Source: DASWJZ01 sp963739005 | Lineage (GTDB): Bacteria; Pseudomonadota; Alphaproteobacteria; Rhizobiales; Afifellaceae | NCBI GenBank assembly: GCA_963739005.1 | Contig: CAVTYQ010000001.1 | Span: forward strand, 1-64,000 | DNA: 64,000 bases | Direction of reading: 5' to 3' | In this document: positions 51,791 to 59,524 of the stretch, one piece after another | Layout: each line of letters opens with the position of its first letter | Numbering within the stretch: the first letter of the stretch is position 1 | Notes under the pieces: generated by a model | Databases searched by the model: none | What the model saw: only the letters and a program-made list of their open reading frames with translations | What the model was told of the DNA's origin: nothing | Translations under genes and position numbers: made by a program

Positions 51791-53101
51791 TTGGATCAGG
51801 TATTCGGCGACCAATTCTCCGGACGCCTCGGTGACGCCGAACGTGGGTTCGAGACCCTCGCGAACACTGTCTTCGAGCCGTGGACCTTCGTCCAGTTCGT
51901 CGTCGTCCTGATCTGTCTCCTCGTTGCGGTCTTTGCCGGCAAAAGGCTGGAGGCGGCGCTCGAACTCCGGGTGCGCGCGGTGCGCGGCAACCCGCGCCTG
52001 CTCAGGTTCCTGGCGCTCATTCTCCGCCGCACGCAATGGATCACGGCGGCGATCCTGCTCGGTATTGCGCTCCTCGTGGTGAAGACGGCGGCGCCGCGCG
52101 CGCCGGATGCCGTGATCCGCATAGCCTTCGCGCTGATCGCGACCTGGGTGGCGATATCCATCGTCGCGCGGCTCATCCGCAACCGCGCGCTCGCGCGCTT
52201 TGTCGCCGGGGTCGCGTGGATCGTCGTCGCGCTTCGCGTCACCGGCACATTCGACGCCGTGGCGCAGTCGCTAGACGCCCTTGCCGTCCAGGTCGGCACG
52301 GTCAGGATCTCGCTCTGGTTCACGCTACAGGCGATTGCGCTGACCGCAATCCTGCTTTGGGCGGCGGTCGTGCTCGGTCAGATCGCCGAGCGGTGGATCG
52401 CACGCAGCACCGATCTCACCCCGAGCCTCCGCGTGCTCCTCGGCAAGCTCGTGCAGATCGCGCTTCTCGTCCTCGCCGGCGCCATCGCGCTGGCGGTGCT
52501 TGGCATCGACTTCACGGCGCTGGCGTTCTTCGGCGGCGCGCTCGGCCTTGGCATCGGATTCGGCCTGCAGAAGGTCGTCTCGAACTTCGTGTCCGGCATC
52601 ATCATCCTGCTCGACAAGTCGATAAAGCCCGGCGACACGATCGCCATCGGCGAGACCTTCGGCTGGGTGCGGTCGCTCCGCGCCCGCTTCGTCTCCGTCA
52701 TCACGCGCGACGGGCGCGAGTACCTGATCCCGAACGAGGATTTCGTCACGCAGCGCGTGGAGAACTGGTCGTTCACCGACACGCTGGTCAGGATCGACGT
52801 CACGTTCGGCGTTTCCTACAACAGCGATCCGCACGTGGTGCGCAAGCTCGCCGTCGAGGCGATCAGAGGCGTCGAGCGGGTGCAGACGAGCCCGCCGCCG
52901 CTTTGTCACCTCACCGGCTTCGGCGAATCCTCGCTCGACTTTATCCTGCGCTTCTGGATCGCCGATCCACAGGCCGGAGTCACCAATGTTCGCGGCGCTG
53001 CGCTGCTTGCGTGCTGGGATGCCTTCAAGGCGGCCGGCATCGAAATTCCGTACCCGCACCGCGAGGTCATCATGAAGCGCCCTGTGGAGATGCCCTCGTA
53101 G
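51791..53101 (+). CDS. MscS-family mechanosensitive channel
   Basis: A 436-aa membrane protein with several N-terminal helices, then the MscS pore helix and domain: FFGGALGLGIGFGLQKVVSNFVSGIIILLDKSIKPGDTIAIG, then LIPNEDFVTQRVENWSF. These channels release osmolytes upon tension. TTG 51791 with AGGAGCC upstream is preferred; TTG 51770 is possible. Converges with the DUF599 gene with a 3-nt gap. Confidence 0.92.
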   Translation: MDQVFGDQFSGRLGDAERGFETLANTVFEPWTFVQFVVVLICLLVAVFAGKRLEAALELRVRAVRGNPRLLRFLALILRRTQWITAAILLGIALLVVKTAAPRAPDAVIRIAFALIATWVAISIVARLIRNRALARFVAGVAWIVVALRVTGTFDAVAQSLDALAVQVGTVRISLWFTLQAIALTAILLWAAVVLGQIAERWIARSTDLTPSLRVLLGKLVQIALLVLAGAIALAVLGIDFTALAFFGGALGLGIGFGLQKVVSNFVSGIIILLDKSIKPGDTIAIGETFGWVRSLRARFVSVITRDGREYLIPNEDFVTQRVENWSFTDTLVRIDVTFGVSYNSDPHVVRKLAVEAIRGVERVQTSPPPLCHLTGFGESSLDFILRFWIADPQAGVTNVRGAALLACWDAFKAAGIEIPYPHREVIMKRPVEMPS

Positions 53102-53104
53102 CGC

Positions 53105-53788
53105 CTAACCCGGCTCGAAAAGCTCCAGGTTGGGGAACGTGAACTGCCGCCGCACGAGCGCGGCGAGAACGGCCAGCGTGATGACCAGGAATATCCAGGG
53201 GCTGGCGAACCAGCCGAGAAAGCCGACGGAGAAGAAGAAGGCGCGCTGGCCGCGGCTGAAATGCAGGCCGGCGAGGACGCTCATGTGGCTGGCGCGCTCG
53301 AGCGCGCGCCGCGCCTCCTCGGTATCGCCCTCGACGGCCGGCGGTACAGCGCCGATCAGGATCGAGGTGTAGTTGAAGAGCCGGTAGGACCAGCCGAACT
53401 TGAAGAAGGCATAGGCGTAGATGGCAAGAAGCCCGATCGCCTTCGCCTCCCATCCGGCGCGCGAAGTCTCCAGTGGGAAGGGGAGCTGCTCGACGGCGGT
53501 GATCACCTGCTCCGACGTGGTGAGGAAGGCGAAGGCGGCGCCGATCGCGAGCAGCGACGTTGAGGCGAAGAAGGCGGTGCCGTTCTGCAGCCCGGCGACG
53601 ATGGCGGTGTCGATGATGCGGATGTCGCGGCGCGACAGCATTTCCATCCATCGCCGCCGCTGCCTGTCCATCGCCGCCGTCAGCGTGCGATGACGCCAGG
53701 GGCTGAAATCGACCAGCCACGAATAGCCGGCCCAGCTCGCTACGAAGGCGGCGAGCGTGATCCAGTCCAAGGGTCGAAGGGTCGACAT
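53105..53788 (-). CDS. DUF599 family membrane protein
   Basis: A 227-aa protein with about four hydrophobic segments. MDRQRRRWMEMLSRRDIRIIDTAIVAGLQNGTAFFASTSLLAIG and the RLFNYTSILIGA word are the DUF599 pattern. Function unknown. ATG 53788; divergent from mccB with a 101-nt gap. Confidence 0.88.
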   Translation of the reverse strand: MSTLRPLDWITLAAFVASWAGYSWLVDFSPWRHRTLTAAMDRQRRRWMEMLSRRDIRIIDTAIVAGLQNGTAFFASTSLLAIGAAFAFLTTSEQVITAVEQLPFPLETSRAGWEAKAIGLLAIYAYAFFKFGWSYRLFNYTSILIGAVPPAVEGDTEEARRALERASHMSVLAGLHFSRGQRAFFFSVGFLGWFASPWIFLVITLAVLAALVRRQFTFPNLELFEPG

Positions 53789-53889
53789 GATTGGCCCTGA
53801 CCGAGCCTGCCGGACGCTGCGGCCTGCCGCAAGCGTCCAACGGTTCCGGCGGGAGGGAAACTGCCGTAGTCTGCCCGGGGTTTGGGGGA

Positions 53890-55497
53890 ATGCGCTTGGC
53901 GATCATCAAGACGGAGACGGTCGATCCGGCCGCGTCGCCGGAAAACGCGGAGGCCTGGGCGCGGCTCGTCGCCGACTATCGGGCGCTTCGGCTCGAAACG
54001 GCGATGGGCGGACCGGAGCGGGCGCGCGAGCGGCATCTTGAGCGCGGCAAGCTCCTGCCGCGCGACCGCATCGCCGGCCTGATCGATCCGGGCTCGCCGT
54101 TTCTGGAGCTGTCGCCGCTTGCGGCGCACGAAATGTACGGCGAGGCGATCGCCGGCGCCGGCATCATCACCGGGATCGCGCGCGTCGCCGGCCGCCTCGT
54201 CATGATCGTCTGCAACGACGCGACGGTGAAGGGCGGCACCTATTATCCGATGACGGTAAAGAAGCATTTGCGGGCTCAGGAGATCGCGCTCGAGAACCGA
54301 CTGCCATGCATCTACCTCGTCGATTCCGGCGGGGCGAACCTGCCGCACCAGACCGAGGTCTTTCCCGACCGCGAGCATTTCGGCCGCATCTTCTTCAACC
54401 AGGCGAAGATGTCGGCGGCCGGCATCCCGCAGATCGCGTCGGTCATGGGCTCGTGCACGGCGGGCGGCGCCTATGTGCCGGCGATGTCGGACGAGACGGT
54501 GATCGTGAAGGGGCAGGGGACGATCTTCCTCGCCGGCCCGCCGCTCGTCAAAGCCGCGACCGGCGAGATCGTCTCGGCGGAGGAGCTTGGCGGCGCCGAT
54601 GTGCATGCCCGCCGCTCCGGCGTCGCCGACCATTACGCGCTCGACGATGCGCACGCGCTCGCGATTGTGCGCCAGATCGTCGGCAATCTCGGCGCGGCGC
54701 CGGCCGCGCCGGCGCTTGCCGATGCGGTCACGCCGCTCAGTCCGCCATCGGAGCTCGAAAAGATCGTGCCGGTCGATCTCCGGCGCCAGTACGATGCGCG
54801 GACGATCATCGCGCGGCTCGTCGACGGCTCCGATTTCTCCGAGTTCAAGACGCTCTATGGCGAGACGCTCGTCACCGGCTTCGCGCGCATCCAGGGAATG
54901 CCGGTCGGCATCCTCGCCAACAACGGCATCCTCTTCTCCGAGTCGGCGCTGAAGGGCGCGCATTTCATCGAGCTCTGCTGCCAGCGGAAGATTCCGCTGC
55001 TCTTCCTGCAGAACATCACCGGCTTCATGGTCGGCGCAGCTTACGAAGCGGGCGGCATCGCCAAGGACGGCGCCAAGCTGGTCACCGCCGTCGCCTGCGC
55101 CGCCGTGCCGAAGATCACGCTCATCGTCGGCGGCTCCTACGGCGCCGGAAACTATGGCATGTGCGGGCGCGCCTTCTCACCGCGCTTCCTCTTCACCTGG
55201 CCGAATGCGCGCATCTCGGTGATGGGCGGCGAGCAGGCGGCGTCCGTGCTCGCCACGCTCCGCCGCGACAATATCGAGGCGGAAGGCGGGGCGCTGGCGG
55301 TCGAGGACGAGGAGGCCTTCAAGGCGCCTGTCCGTGCGCGCTACGAGGCGGAGGGAAACCCGCTCTACGCGACCGCGCGGCTCTGGGACGACGGCATCAT
55401 CCTGCCGTCGGAGACGCGCGACGTGCTCGGCCTTGCGCTCGGGGTTTGCGCGAATGCGCCGGTGGGGGAGACGAAGTTCGGGGTGTGGCGGATGTAG
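53890..55497 (+). CDS. mccB: Methylcrotonyl-CoA carboxylase beta subunit
   Basis: A 535-aa carboxyltransferase in leucine breakdown that makes 3-methylglutaconyl-CoA. LPCIYLVDSGGANLPHQTEVFPDREHFGRIF, the oxyanion loop MGSCTAGGAYVPAMSDE and GGSYGAGNYGMCGRAFSPRFLFTWPNARISVMGG are diagnostic for MccB rather than PccB. The partner mccA (biotin carboxylase) is not seen in the window; a toxin-antitoxin pair follows instead. Start ATG 53890 fits family length; the frame is open upstream. Confidence 0.93.
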   Translation: MRLAIIKTETVDPAASPENAEAWARLVADYRALRLETAMGGPERARERHLERGKLLPRDRIAGLIDPGSPFLELSPLAAHEMYGEAIAGAGIITGIARVAGRLVMIVCNDATVKGGTYYPMTVKKHLRAQEIALENRLPCIYLVDSGGANLPHQTEVFPDREHFGRIFFNQAKMSAAGIPQIASVMGSCTAGGAYVPAMSDETVIVKGQGTIFLAGPPLVKAATGEIVSAEELGGADVHARRSGVADHYALDDAHALAIVRQIVGNLGAAPAAPALADAVTPLSPPSELEKIVPVDLRRQYDARTIIARLVDGSDFSEFKTLYGETLVTGFARIQGMPVGILANNGILFSESALKGAHFIELCCQRKIPLLFLQNITGFMVGAAYEAGGIAKDGAKLVTAVACAAVPKITLIVGGSYGAGNYGMCGRAFSPRFLFTWPNARISVMGGEQAASVLATLRRDNIEAEGGALAVEDEEAFKAPVRARYEAEGNPLYATARLWDDGIILPSETRDVLGLALGVCANAPVGETKFGVWRM

Positions 55498-55529
55498 CAC
55501 TTGCTTCCTGAGAAGGAATTATCTATATT

Positions 55530-55545
55530 TCTTTCATGAGAAAGA
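55530..55545 (+). promoter_or_regulatory. Inverted repeat over the Xre antitoxin start
   Basis: TCTTTC (55530-55535) and GAAAGA (55540-55545) pair with loop ATGA, spanning the start codon of the antitoxin at 55536, in an AT-rich stretch (TTATCTATATTTC) that could hold a -10 element. It is a candidate autoregulatory operator, or an mRNA hairpin. Confidence 0.45.
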
Positions 55546-55928
55546 TAGCCAGTGAAATCAGCGAAAGTCACGCCGACGTAACTGCGCCGGCGGTGACGAC
55601 GAAGGCGGTGCTTCGCGCCGCCGAGCGGCTCGACATTTCCAACCGCGTGCTTGGCAGGATTCTCGGGCTCTCCGAGGCGAGCGTATCGCGCATGGGGAGG
55701 GGAGCTTTCGCCGTTGCACCGGGCGACAAGGCGTTCGAGCTCGGGCTCCTCTTCGTCCGGCTCTTCCGTTCGCTCAACTCGATCGTCGGCGGCGACGAGA
55801 CGGTGGCGCGCGCCTGGCTGCGCAACGACAACAACGTTCTCGGCGGCGTGCCGCTCAAGCAGATCGAGACCGTGCCCGGTCTCACCAACGTCCTTGCCTA
55901 CCTGGACGCCCGACGCGCTCTCGTCTGA
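55536..55928 (+). CDS. Xre/MbcA/ParS-type antitoxin
   Basis: A 130-aa antitoxin. TKAVLRAAERLDISNRVLGRILGLSEASVSRMGRG is the helix-turn-helix; the C-terminal DUF2384-like domain has LFRSLNSIVGGDETVARAWLRNDNNVLGGVPLKQIETVPGLTNVLAYLDARR. Members neutralise RES toxins and repress their own promoter. Overlaps the toxin start by 35 nt. Confidence 0.93.
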   Translation: MRKIASEISESHADVTAPAVTTKAVLRAAERLDISNRVLGRILGLSEASVSRMGRGAFAVAPGDKAFELGLLFVRLFRSLNSIVGGDETVARAWLRNDNNVLGGVPLKQIETVPGLTNVLAYLDARRALV

Positions 55929-56652
55929 GGCGCGTCTGCTCAGCGGAGACTACTGGCGGCTGGTCGAGGCGCAGCACCGCATCTCAACGCTGAAGCTCGT
56001 GGACACGCTTGCCGAGCAGAGCCTCCTCGAAGACCTTCTCGAGGGGACGAAGCCCCCCGTACCGCCGGAGTGCCGTCACCTTCACTACCTGCTTTCGACG
56101 CCGTTCCGCTACGGGGCGCCCTACCCGAAGGGCTCGCGCTTTCGACGCGCCGGATTCACGCCCAGCGTCTACTATGCATCCGCGAAGGTGGCGACGGCCG
56201 TCGCCGAGATCGCGTTCCATCGGCTGCTTTTTTTCGCGGAGTCGCCGGGCCTGCCATGGCCGACGAACGCCGTGGAGCTTACGGCATTCAGCGCGCGCTA
56301 TCGTGGGCGCGGCGTTGATCTGACGCGGCCGCCGCTTGCGGAGGACCGCGCGGCCTGGACCGATCCGACCGACTACGGCCCGTGTCAGGCACTCGCCGAC
56401 GCCGCGCGCAGCGTCGGCATCGAAGTGATCCGATCGGAGTCGGTGCGCGATCCGGCCGGCGGGCGGAATGTCTCCCTTCTCACCTGTGCAGCGTTTGCCG
56501 CGGCAGAGCCGGAGGAGCGGCAGACGTGGCGTTTGAGCCTTGGCGACACTGGCGCGCGGGCGCTTTGCGAGTTCCCGGAAGCGCGCCTGGAATTCCCAGC
56601 AAGCGCATTCTCGCGCGACCCCCGGCTGGCCGGCGTGCTTCGCTCAGCCTGA
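55894..56652 (+). CDS. RES-domain toxin (NAD+-degrading type)
   Basis: A 252-aa RES toxin. Family members such as MbcT destroy NAD+. WRLVEAQHRISTLKLVDTL, PPVPPECRHLHYLLSTPFRY (with the conserved Arg) and VYYASAKVATAVAEIAFHRL (conserved Glu) match the RES core. No ATG or GTG fits; TTG 55894 gives a family-like start (PTWTPDAL) and overlaps the antitoxin frame by 35 nt, suggesting coupled and low-level toxin translation. Confidence 0.9.
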   Translation: MPTWTPDALSSEARLLSGDYWRLVEAQHRISTLKLVDTLAEQSLLEDLLEGTKPPVPPECRHLHYLLSTPFRYGAPYPKGSRFRRAGFTPSVYYASAKVATAVAEIAFHRLLFFAESPGLPWPTNAVELTAFSARYRGRGVDLTRPPLAEDRAAWTDPTDYGPCQALADAARSVGIEVIRSESVRDPAGGRNVSLLTCAAFAAAEPEERQTWRLSLGDTGARALCEFPEARLEFPASAFSRDPRLAGVLRSA

Positions 56653-56692
56653 AGCGATCTGCGCGAAGGCGAGCCAGCCGGAGGCGCCCCGG

Positions 56693-57022
56693 TCAGTGCG
56701 TCTCCTCGATCCTGTCGATCGTGGCGATCGTTGACGTCTCCCACCGGATTTCGACTTGGGTGTATTGGCCCGGGGCGACACCCATCTCCATGTACTGCGC
56801 CTCGCGCCACGTGATGACTTGCTCGCCGATACCCAATTCACGGATGCTCAAATCCAGGATCAGTATCTTGGGATTGATTCCCTGCGGCTGAGCCCGCCTC
56901 AGTACGGGCTCTTTGTTGGTCGCCGAGACCTCAACATCGCCGGTTACGTGAAGTTGATTTTCCGAACCTGGCTGCAGGTTCAGCCAAGCCCTCCATTTCC
57001 GTGTTTTCGGCGCAGGCATCAT
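56693..57022 (-). CDS. Hypothetical protein
   Basis: A 109-aa protein I do not recognise. KWRAWLNLQPGSENQLHVTGDVEVSATNKEPVLRRAQPQG and ILILDLSIRELG suggest a small beta-rich protein without a signal peptide. GGGAGGAAA lies directly before ATG 57022. Its promoter region is shared with the divergent Cys-rich peptide gene and contains a perfect palindrome. Confidence 0.7.
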   Translation of the reverse strand: MMPAPKTRKWRAWLNLQPGSENQLHVTGDVEVSATNKEPVLRRAQPQGINPKILILDLSIRELGIGEQVITWREAQYMEMGVAPGQYTQVEIRWETSTIATIDRIEETH

Positions 57023-57033
57023 TTCCTCCCTGA

Positions 57034-57054
57034 TTGTATTTATTCTTAATACAA
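57034..57054. promoter_or_regulatory. Perfect palindrome between divergent genes
   Basis: TTGTATT (57034-57040) and AATACAA (57048-57054) are perfect complements with a 7-nt spacer. It lies 12 bp before the ribosome site of the minus-strand gene and 45 bp before the plus-strand start. AT-rich in a GC-rich genome, so it could be an operator or overlap promoter elements. Confidence 0.55.
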
Positions 57055-57098
57055 CCTATAAGAGCATATCTGTCAACCGGGACCGGGAGGAGGGCGAT

Positions 57099-57344
57099 AT
57101 GCGGTCAAGCGGCATTCGCTCCGCAATTGCCGTGACGTTGCTTGTGCTTGGGTCTGCCGTCCCGGCGAGTGCGCTGACGCTGCCGGATTTGCTCCGCCCG
57201 GCGGCGCCGGCAAACCAGTCGCTGATCCCGACGCCCGTCCAGGGGTGCTGCAAACATTGTTCGCAGGGAAAAGCCTGCGGCGACAGCTGCATCTCGCGCA
57301 ACGACGAATGCCACGTCGGCCCGGGTTGCGCCTGCGACGGGTAG
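57099..57344 (+). CDS. Exported Cys-rich small protein
   Basis: An 81-aa protein with a signal peptide (about 1-26, after PASA). The end carries CCKHC, GKACGDSCI, then DECHVGPGCACDG: eight Cys in about 32 residues, a CxxC-rich pattern seen at the ends of various small exported proteobacterial proteins. Metal binding or disulfides are possible; function is unknown. GGGAGGAGGG precedes ATG 57099. Confidence 0.75.
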   Translation: MRSSGIRSAIAVTLLVLGSAVPASALTLPDLLRPAAPANQSLIPTPVQGCCKHCSQGKACGDSCISRNDECHVGPGCACDG

Positions 57345-57349
57345 GGTCC

Positions 57350-57363
57350 GCGGCGGTCGCCGC
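57350..57363. terminator. Short bidirectional hairpin between converging genes
   Basis: GCGGC (57350-57354) pairs with GCCGC (57359-57363), loop GGTC, followed by TTT on the plus strand. It sits between the Cys-rich gene stop and the stop of the holin-like gene. Confidence 0.4.
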
Positions 57364-57364
57364 T

Positions 57365-57742
57365 TTAGAACCGCTCGATCGTCATCACTTCGACGTGGCC
57401 GCGGTCGCCGATGAAGGCGGATGCGATCCAGCCGGTGATCGACACCACCACGGAGCCGAACAAGGCCGACCAGAAGCCGGCGACCGTCATGCCGGCGAGC
57501 ATCCAGGCGACGAGCGAGAGCATGGCAGCGTTGATGACGAGCAGGAAAAGCCCGAGCGTCAGGATGGTGAGCGGAAGCGTCAAGAGGATCACCACCGGCC
57601 GCACGATGGCGTTGACGATGCCGAGGAGGAGCGCGGCCCAGAGGAGCGACCAGGCGTCGTTGATCCTGATGCCGGGCACGAGCTTGGAAGCGACCCAAAG
57701 GCCGATCGCCACGATCACGATCCGAAGCAGAAGACCTCGCAT
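57365..57742 (-). CDS. Phage-holin-family (4_2 type) membrane protein
   Basis: A 125-aa protein with about four hydrophobic segments. VASKLVPGIRINDAWSLLWAALLLGIVNAIVRPVVILLTLPLTILTLGLFLLVINAAML is the pattern of the Phage_holin_4_2/DUF360 family, which is chromosomal and not tied to prophages. Function unknown. Preferred start ATG 57742. Confidence 0.88.
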   Translation of the reverse strand: MRGLLLRIVIVAIGLWVASKLVPGIRINDAWSLLWAALLLGIVNAIVRPVVILLTLPLTILTLGLFLLVINAAMLSLVAWMLAGMTVAGFWSALFGSVVVSITGWIASAFIGDRGHVEVMTIERF

Positions 57743-57810
57743 ACCGTTCGCCTGGCAATTCGCTCCAACTCTATCCCGCGGCAGGGACCGGGGTCGAGCC
57801 AAACGCGGGT

Positions 57811-57841
57811 AAGACCTTCTCCCTCGAGGAGAGAGGGTCTT
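57811..57841. repeat. Hairpin element in a divergent gap
   Basis: AAGACC (57811-57816) pairs with GGTCTT (57836-57841), and inside it TCTCC pairs with GGAGA around CTCGA. It resembles the CTCTCC..GGAGAG part of the inverted repeat at 23.5 kb, so the two may be one dispersed family. Confidence 0.5.
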
Positions 57842-57918
57842 GCGCATTTCCGGCGCGGCCGAGTGGCGTCTTTCGCTCGCCACACTTCGTAACTATCTCT
57901 CCGGTGAAGGAGATTCCC

Positions 57919-58497
57919 ATGTCAGCGAGCGCCCCGAAGCGCCAATTGTCCATCTGCGGCTTGACCGAGCTCGGCGCGTTCCGCGACGCCTCGGTGACGC
58001 ACGTCCTTTCGATCCTCGATCCGAACTTCCCCGAGCCGGCGGATTTCGCCCAATACGGACCGCACAAGCGGCTGACGCTTCGTTTCGACGACGTCATCGA
58101 GCCGGGACCCCGTCACCTGCCGCCGGAGCCGCACCACATCGAGGCGCTGCTCGAATTCGGCAAGGGGCTCGCCGCGGCGATCGACGACCCGCTCGGACAC
58201 CTCCTCGTCCACTGCCACGCGGGGATTTCCCGCTCCACCGCCTCGATGACGATCCTCCTCGCCGAGGCGCGGCCGGAGACCGCCGAGGACACGATCTTCG
58301 AGCACATCCGCGAGATCAGGCCGCAAGCGTGGCCGAATTCGCGCATGATCGGCATGGCCGACGCACTGCTCAACCGCGAGGGCCGGCTCGTGCAGGCGCT
58401 CCGCCGGCACTATTCGGAGCAGATCCGCCGCCGCCCCGACATCGCCGAGATGATCGAGCGGGTCGGGCGCAAGAAGGAGGTGGCGATGGCCGCCTGA
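57919..58497 (+). CDS. Protein tyrosine phosphatase (dual-specificity type)
   Basis: A 192-aa cytoplasmic phosphatase. The P-loop HCHAGISRS has the nucleophile C99 and phosphate-binding R105; RFDDVIEPG holds the general-acid Asp candidate. Bacterial homologues are often annotated protein-tyrosine-phosphatase; substrates may be proteins or phosphosugars. ATG 57919 has GAAGGAGA upstream; GTG 57904 is the longer alternative. Confidence 0.9.
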   Translation: MSASAPKRQLSICGLTELGAFRDASVTHVLSILDPNFPEPADFAQYGPHKRLTLRFDDVIEPGPRHLPPEPHHIEALLEFGKGLAAAIDDPLGHLLVHCHAGISRSTASMTILLAEARPETAEDTIFEHIREIRPQAWPNSRMIGMADALLNREGRLVQALRRHYSEQIRRRPDIAEMIERVGRKKEVAMAA

Positions 58498-58674
58498 GGC
58501 CGGCCATCGGTCAGCTTTCCTCACAGGGCGGAGCGCCGGGGGCCGCGTTTTTTCACTTCGGATTGAAGCGGCGTGACGCGAAAGCCTTGGTCGGCGGCGG
58601 TGTCAGCGACTACATTCCGCTCGGAAATTCGCGGTTCCGGCGCAGCCGGCGGCCCCTGATCAGCGGAGCTCAAC

Positions 58675-59187
58675 ATGATGACGAAGCGCCAGGTTCTCTT
58701 TTCCGGTGCCGCGTTCGCGGGGCTAGCGGCGCTCGGCGCCCGGTTCGGCATCGGCGGTGCGCGGAGCGAGGACGCCGCCGGAACGTTCGAGGTCACCAAG
58801 ACCGAAGACGAATGGCGCAAGGTGCTGACGCCCGACCAGTTCAATGTCCTCCGCAAGGAGGGGACGGAGCCTCCGTTTACCAGCGCGCTCCTCGACGAGC
58901 ACCGCAACGGCGTCTTCGCCTGTGCCGGCTGCGACCTGCCGGTCTTCGAGTCCGACAAGAAGTTCGACAGCGGCACAGGCTGGCCGAGCTTCTGGCAGGA
59001 GATCGAAGGGAACGTCGCCTTCAAGGAAGACCGCGCGTTTTTCATGCTGCGGACGGAAGAGCACTGCCGCCGCTGCGGCGGGCACCTTGGCCACGTCTTC
59101 GACGACGGTCCGCCCCCGACCGGCAAGCGTCACTGCATCAACGGGGTGGCGATCGTCTTCCACCCGGCCGCGGCGCAGACCGGCTAG
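58675..59187 (+). CDS. msrB: Peptide-methionine (R)-S-oxide reductase, exported
   Basis: A 170-aa MsrB that repairs methionine-R-sulfoxide. Zinc Cys pairs C83-x2-C86 and C131-x2-C134 and the catalytic C154 (RHCING) are present, with GTGWPSFWQEI and GGHLGHVFDDGP. Residues 1-31 are a hydrophobic leader (KRQVLFSGAAFAGLAALGA), Tat-like but with KR rather than RR, so the enzyme is probably periplasmic. No msrA adjacent. Confidence 0.93.
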   Translation: MMTKRQVLFSGAAFAGLAALGARFGIGGARSEDAAGTFEVTKTEDEWRKVLTPDQFNVLRKEGTEPPFTSALLDEHRNGVFACAGCDLPVFESDKKFDSGTGWPSFWQEIEGNVAFKEDRAFFMLRTEEHCRRCGGHLGHVFDDGPPPTGKRHCINGVAIVFHPAAAQTG

Positions 59188-59342
59188 GCCGCCGCCACGG
59201 CAAGCGCGATCATGATGGTGACCGCGCAGCAGATGATCGCGAGATAGACGACGGCAAGCGGCGCATCGTTCGGCGCCGCTTTGCGCATGTCGGCATGCGG
59301 GTCCGCGACCCGCCTGCTTGCGCCCTTCGCCTTCGTCCGCAT
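59184..59342 (-). CDS. Small tail-anchored membrane protein
   Basis: A 52-aa frame with a basic N-terminal half (MRTKAKGASRRVADPHADMRK) and one hydrophobic segment at the end (LAVVYLAIICCAVTIMIALAVA). The stop overlaps the msrB stop from the other strand. It is a plausible small membrane protein; no family recognised. Confidence 0.5.
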   Translation of the reverse strand: MRTKAKGASRRVADPHADMRKAAPNDAPLAVVYLAIICCAVTIMIALAVAAA

Positions 59343-59400
59343 CGCTTTTCGCCTCGTCGCATCCGCTCTCGGAGCGACTTCGGACTAGGCGATTTTCACG

Positions 59401-59418
59401 CGAATTGAACTCAATTCG
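59401..59418 (+). promoter_or_regulatory. Palindrome upstream of sdaA
   Basis: CGAATTG (59401-59407) and CAATTCG (59412-59418) are perfect complements with spacer AACT, about 107 bp before sdaA. It may be an operator for sdaA; no regulator gene is adjacent. Confidence 0.4.
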
Positions 59419-59524
59419 AGCTATTTACCTTGACGCATAACCGTGGCGCCGCGCGCCCCGCTTTGTCGCGGCAAAGCCACCGTGACATGGCCCTTATGGT
59501 TAAGACGGGGGCGGAAGCGAGCCC

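Noticed and set aside
57365..57742. Prophage remnant suggested by a holin-family protein
   Set aside because: The 4_2 holin-like family is chromosomal in many bacteria, and no other phage gene is present nearby.
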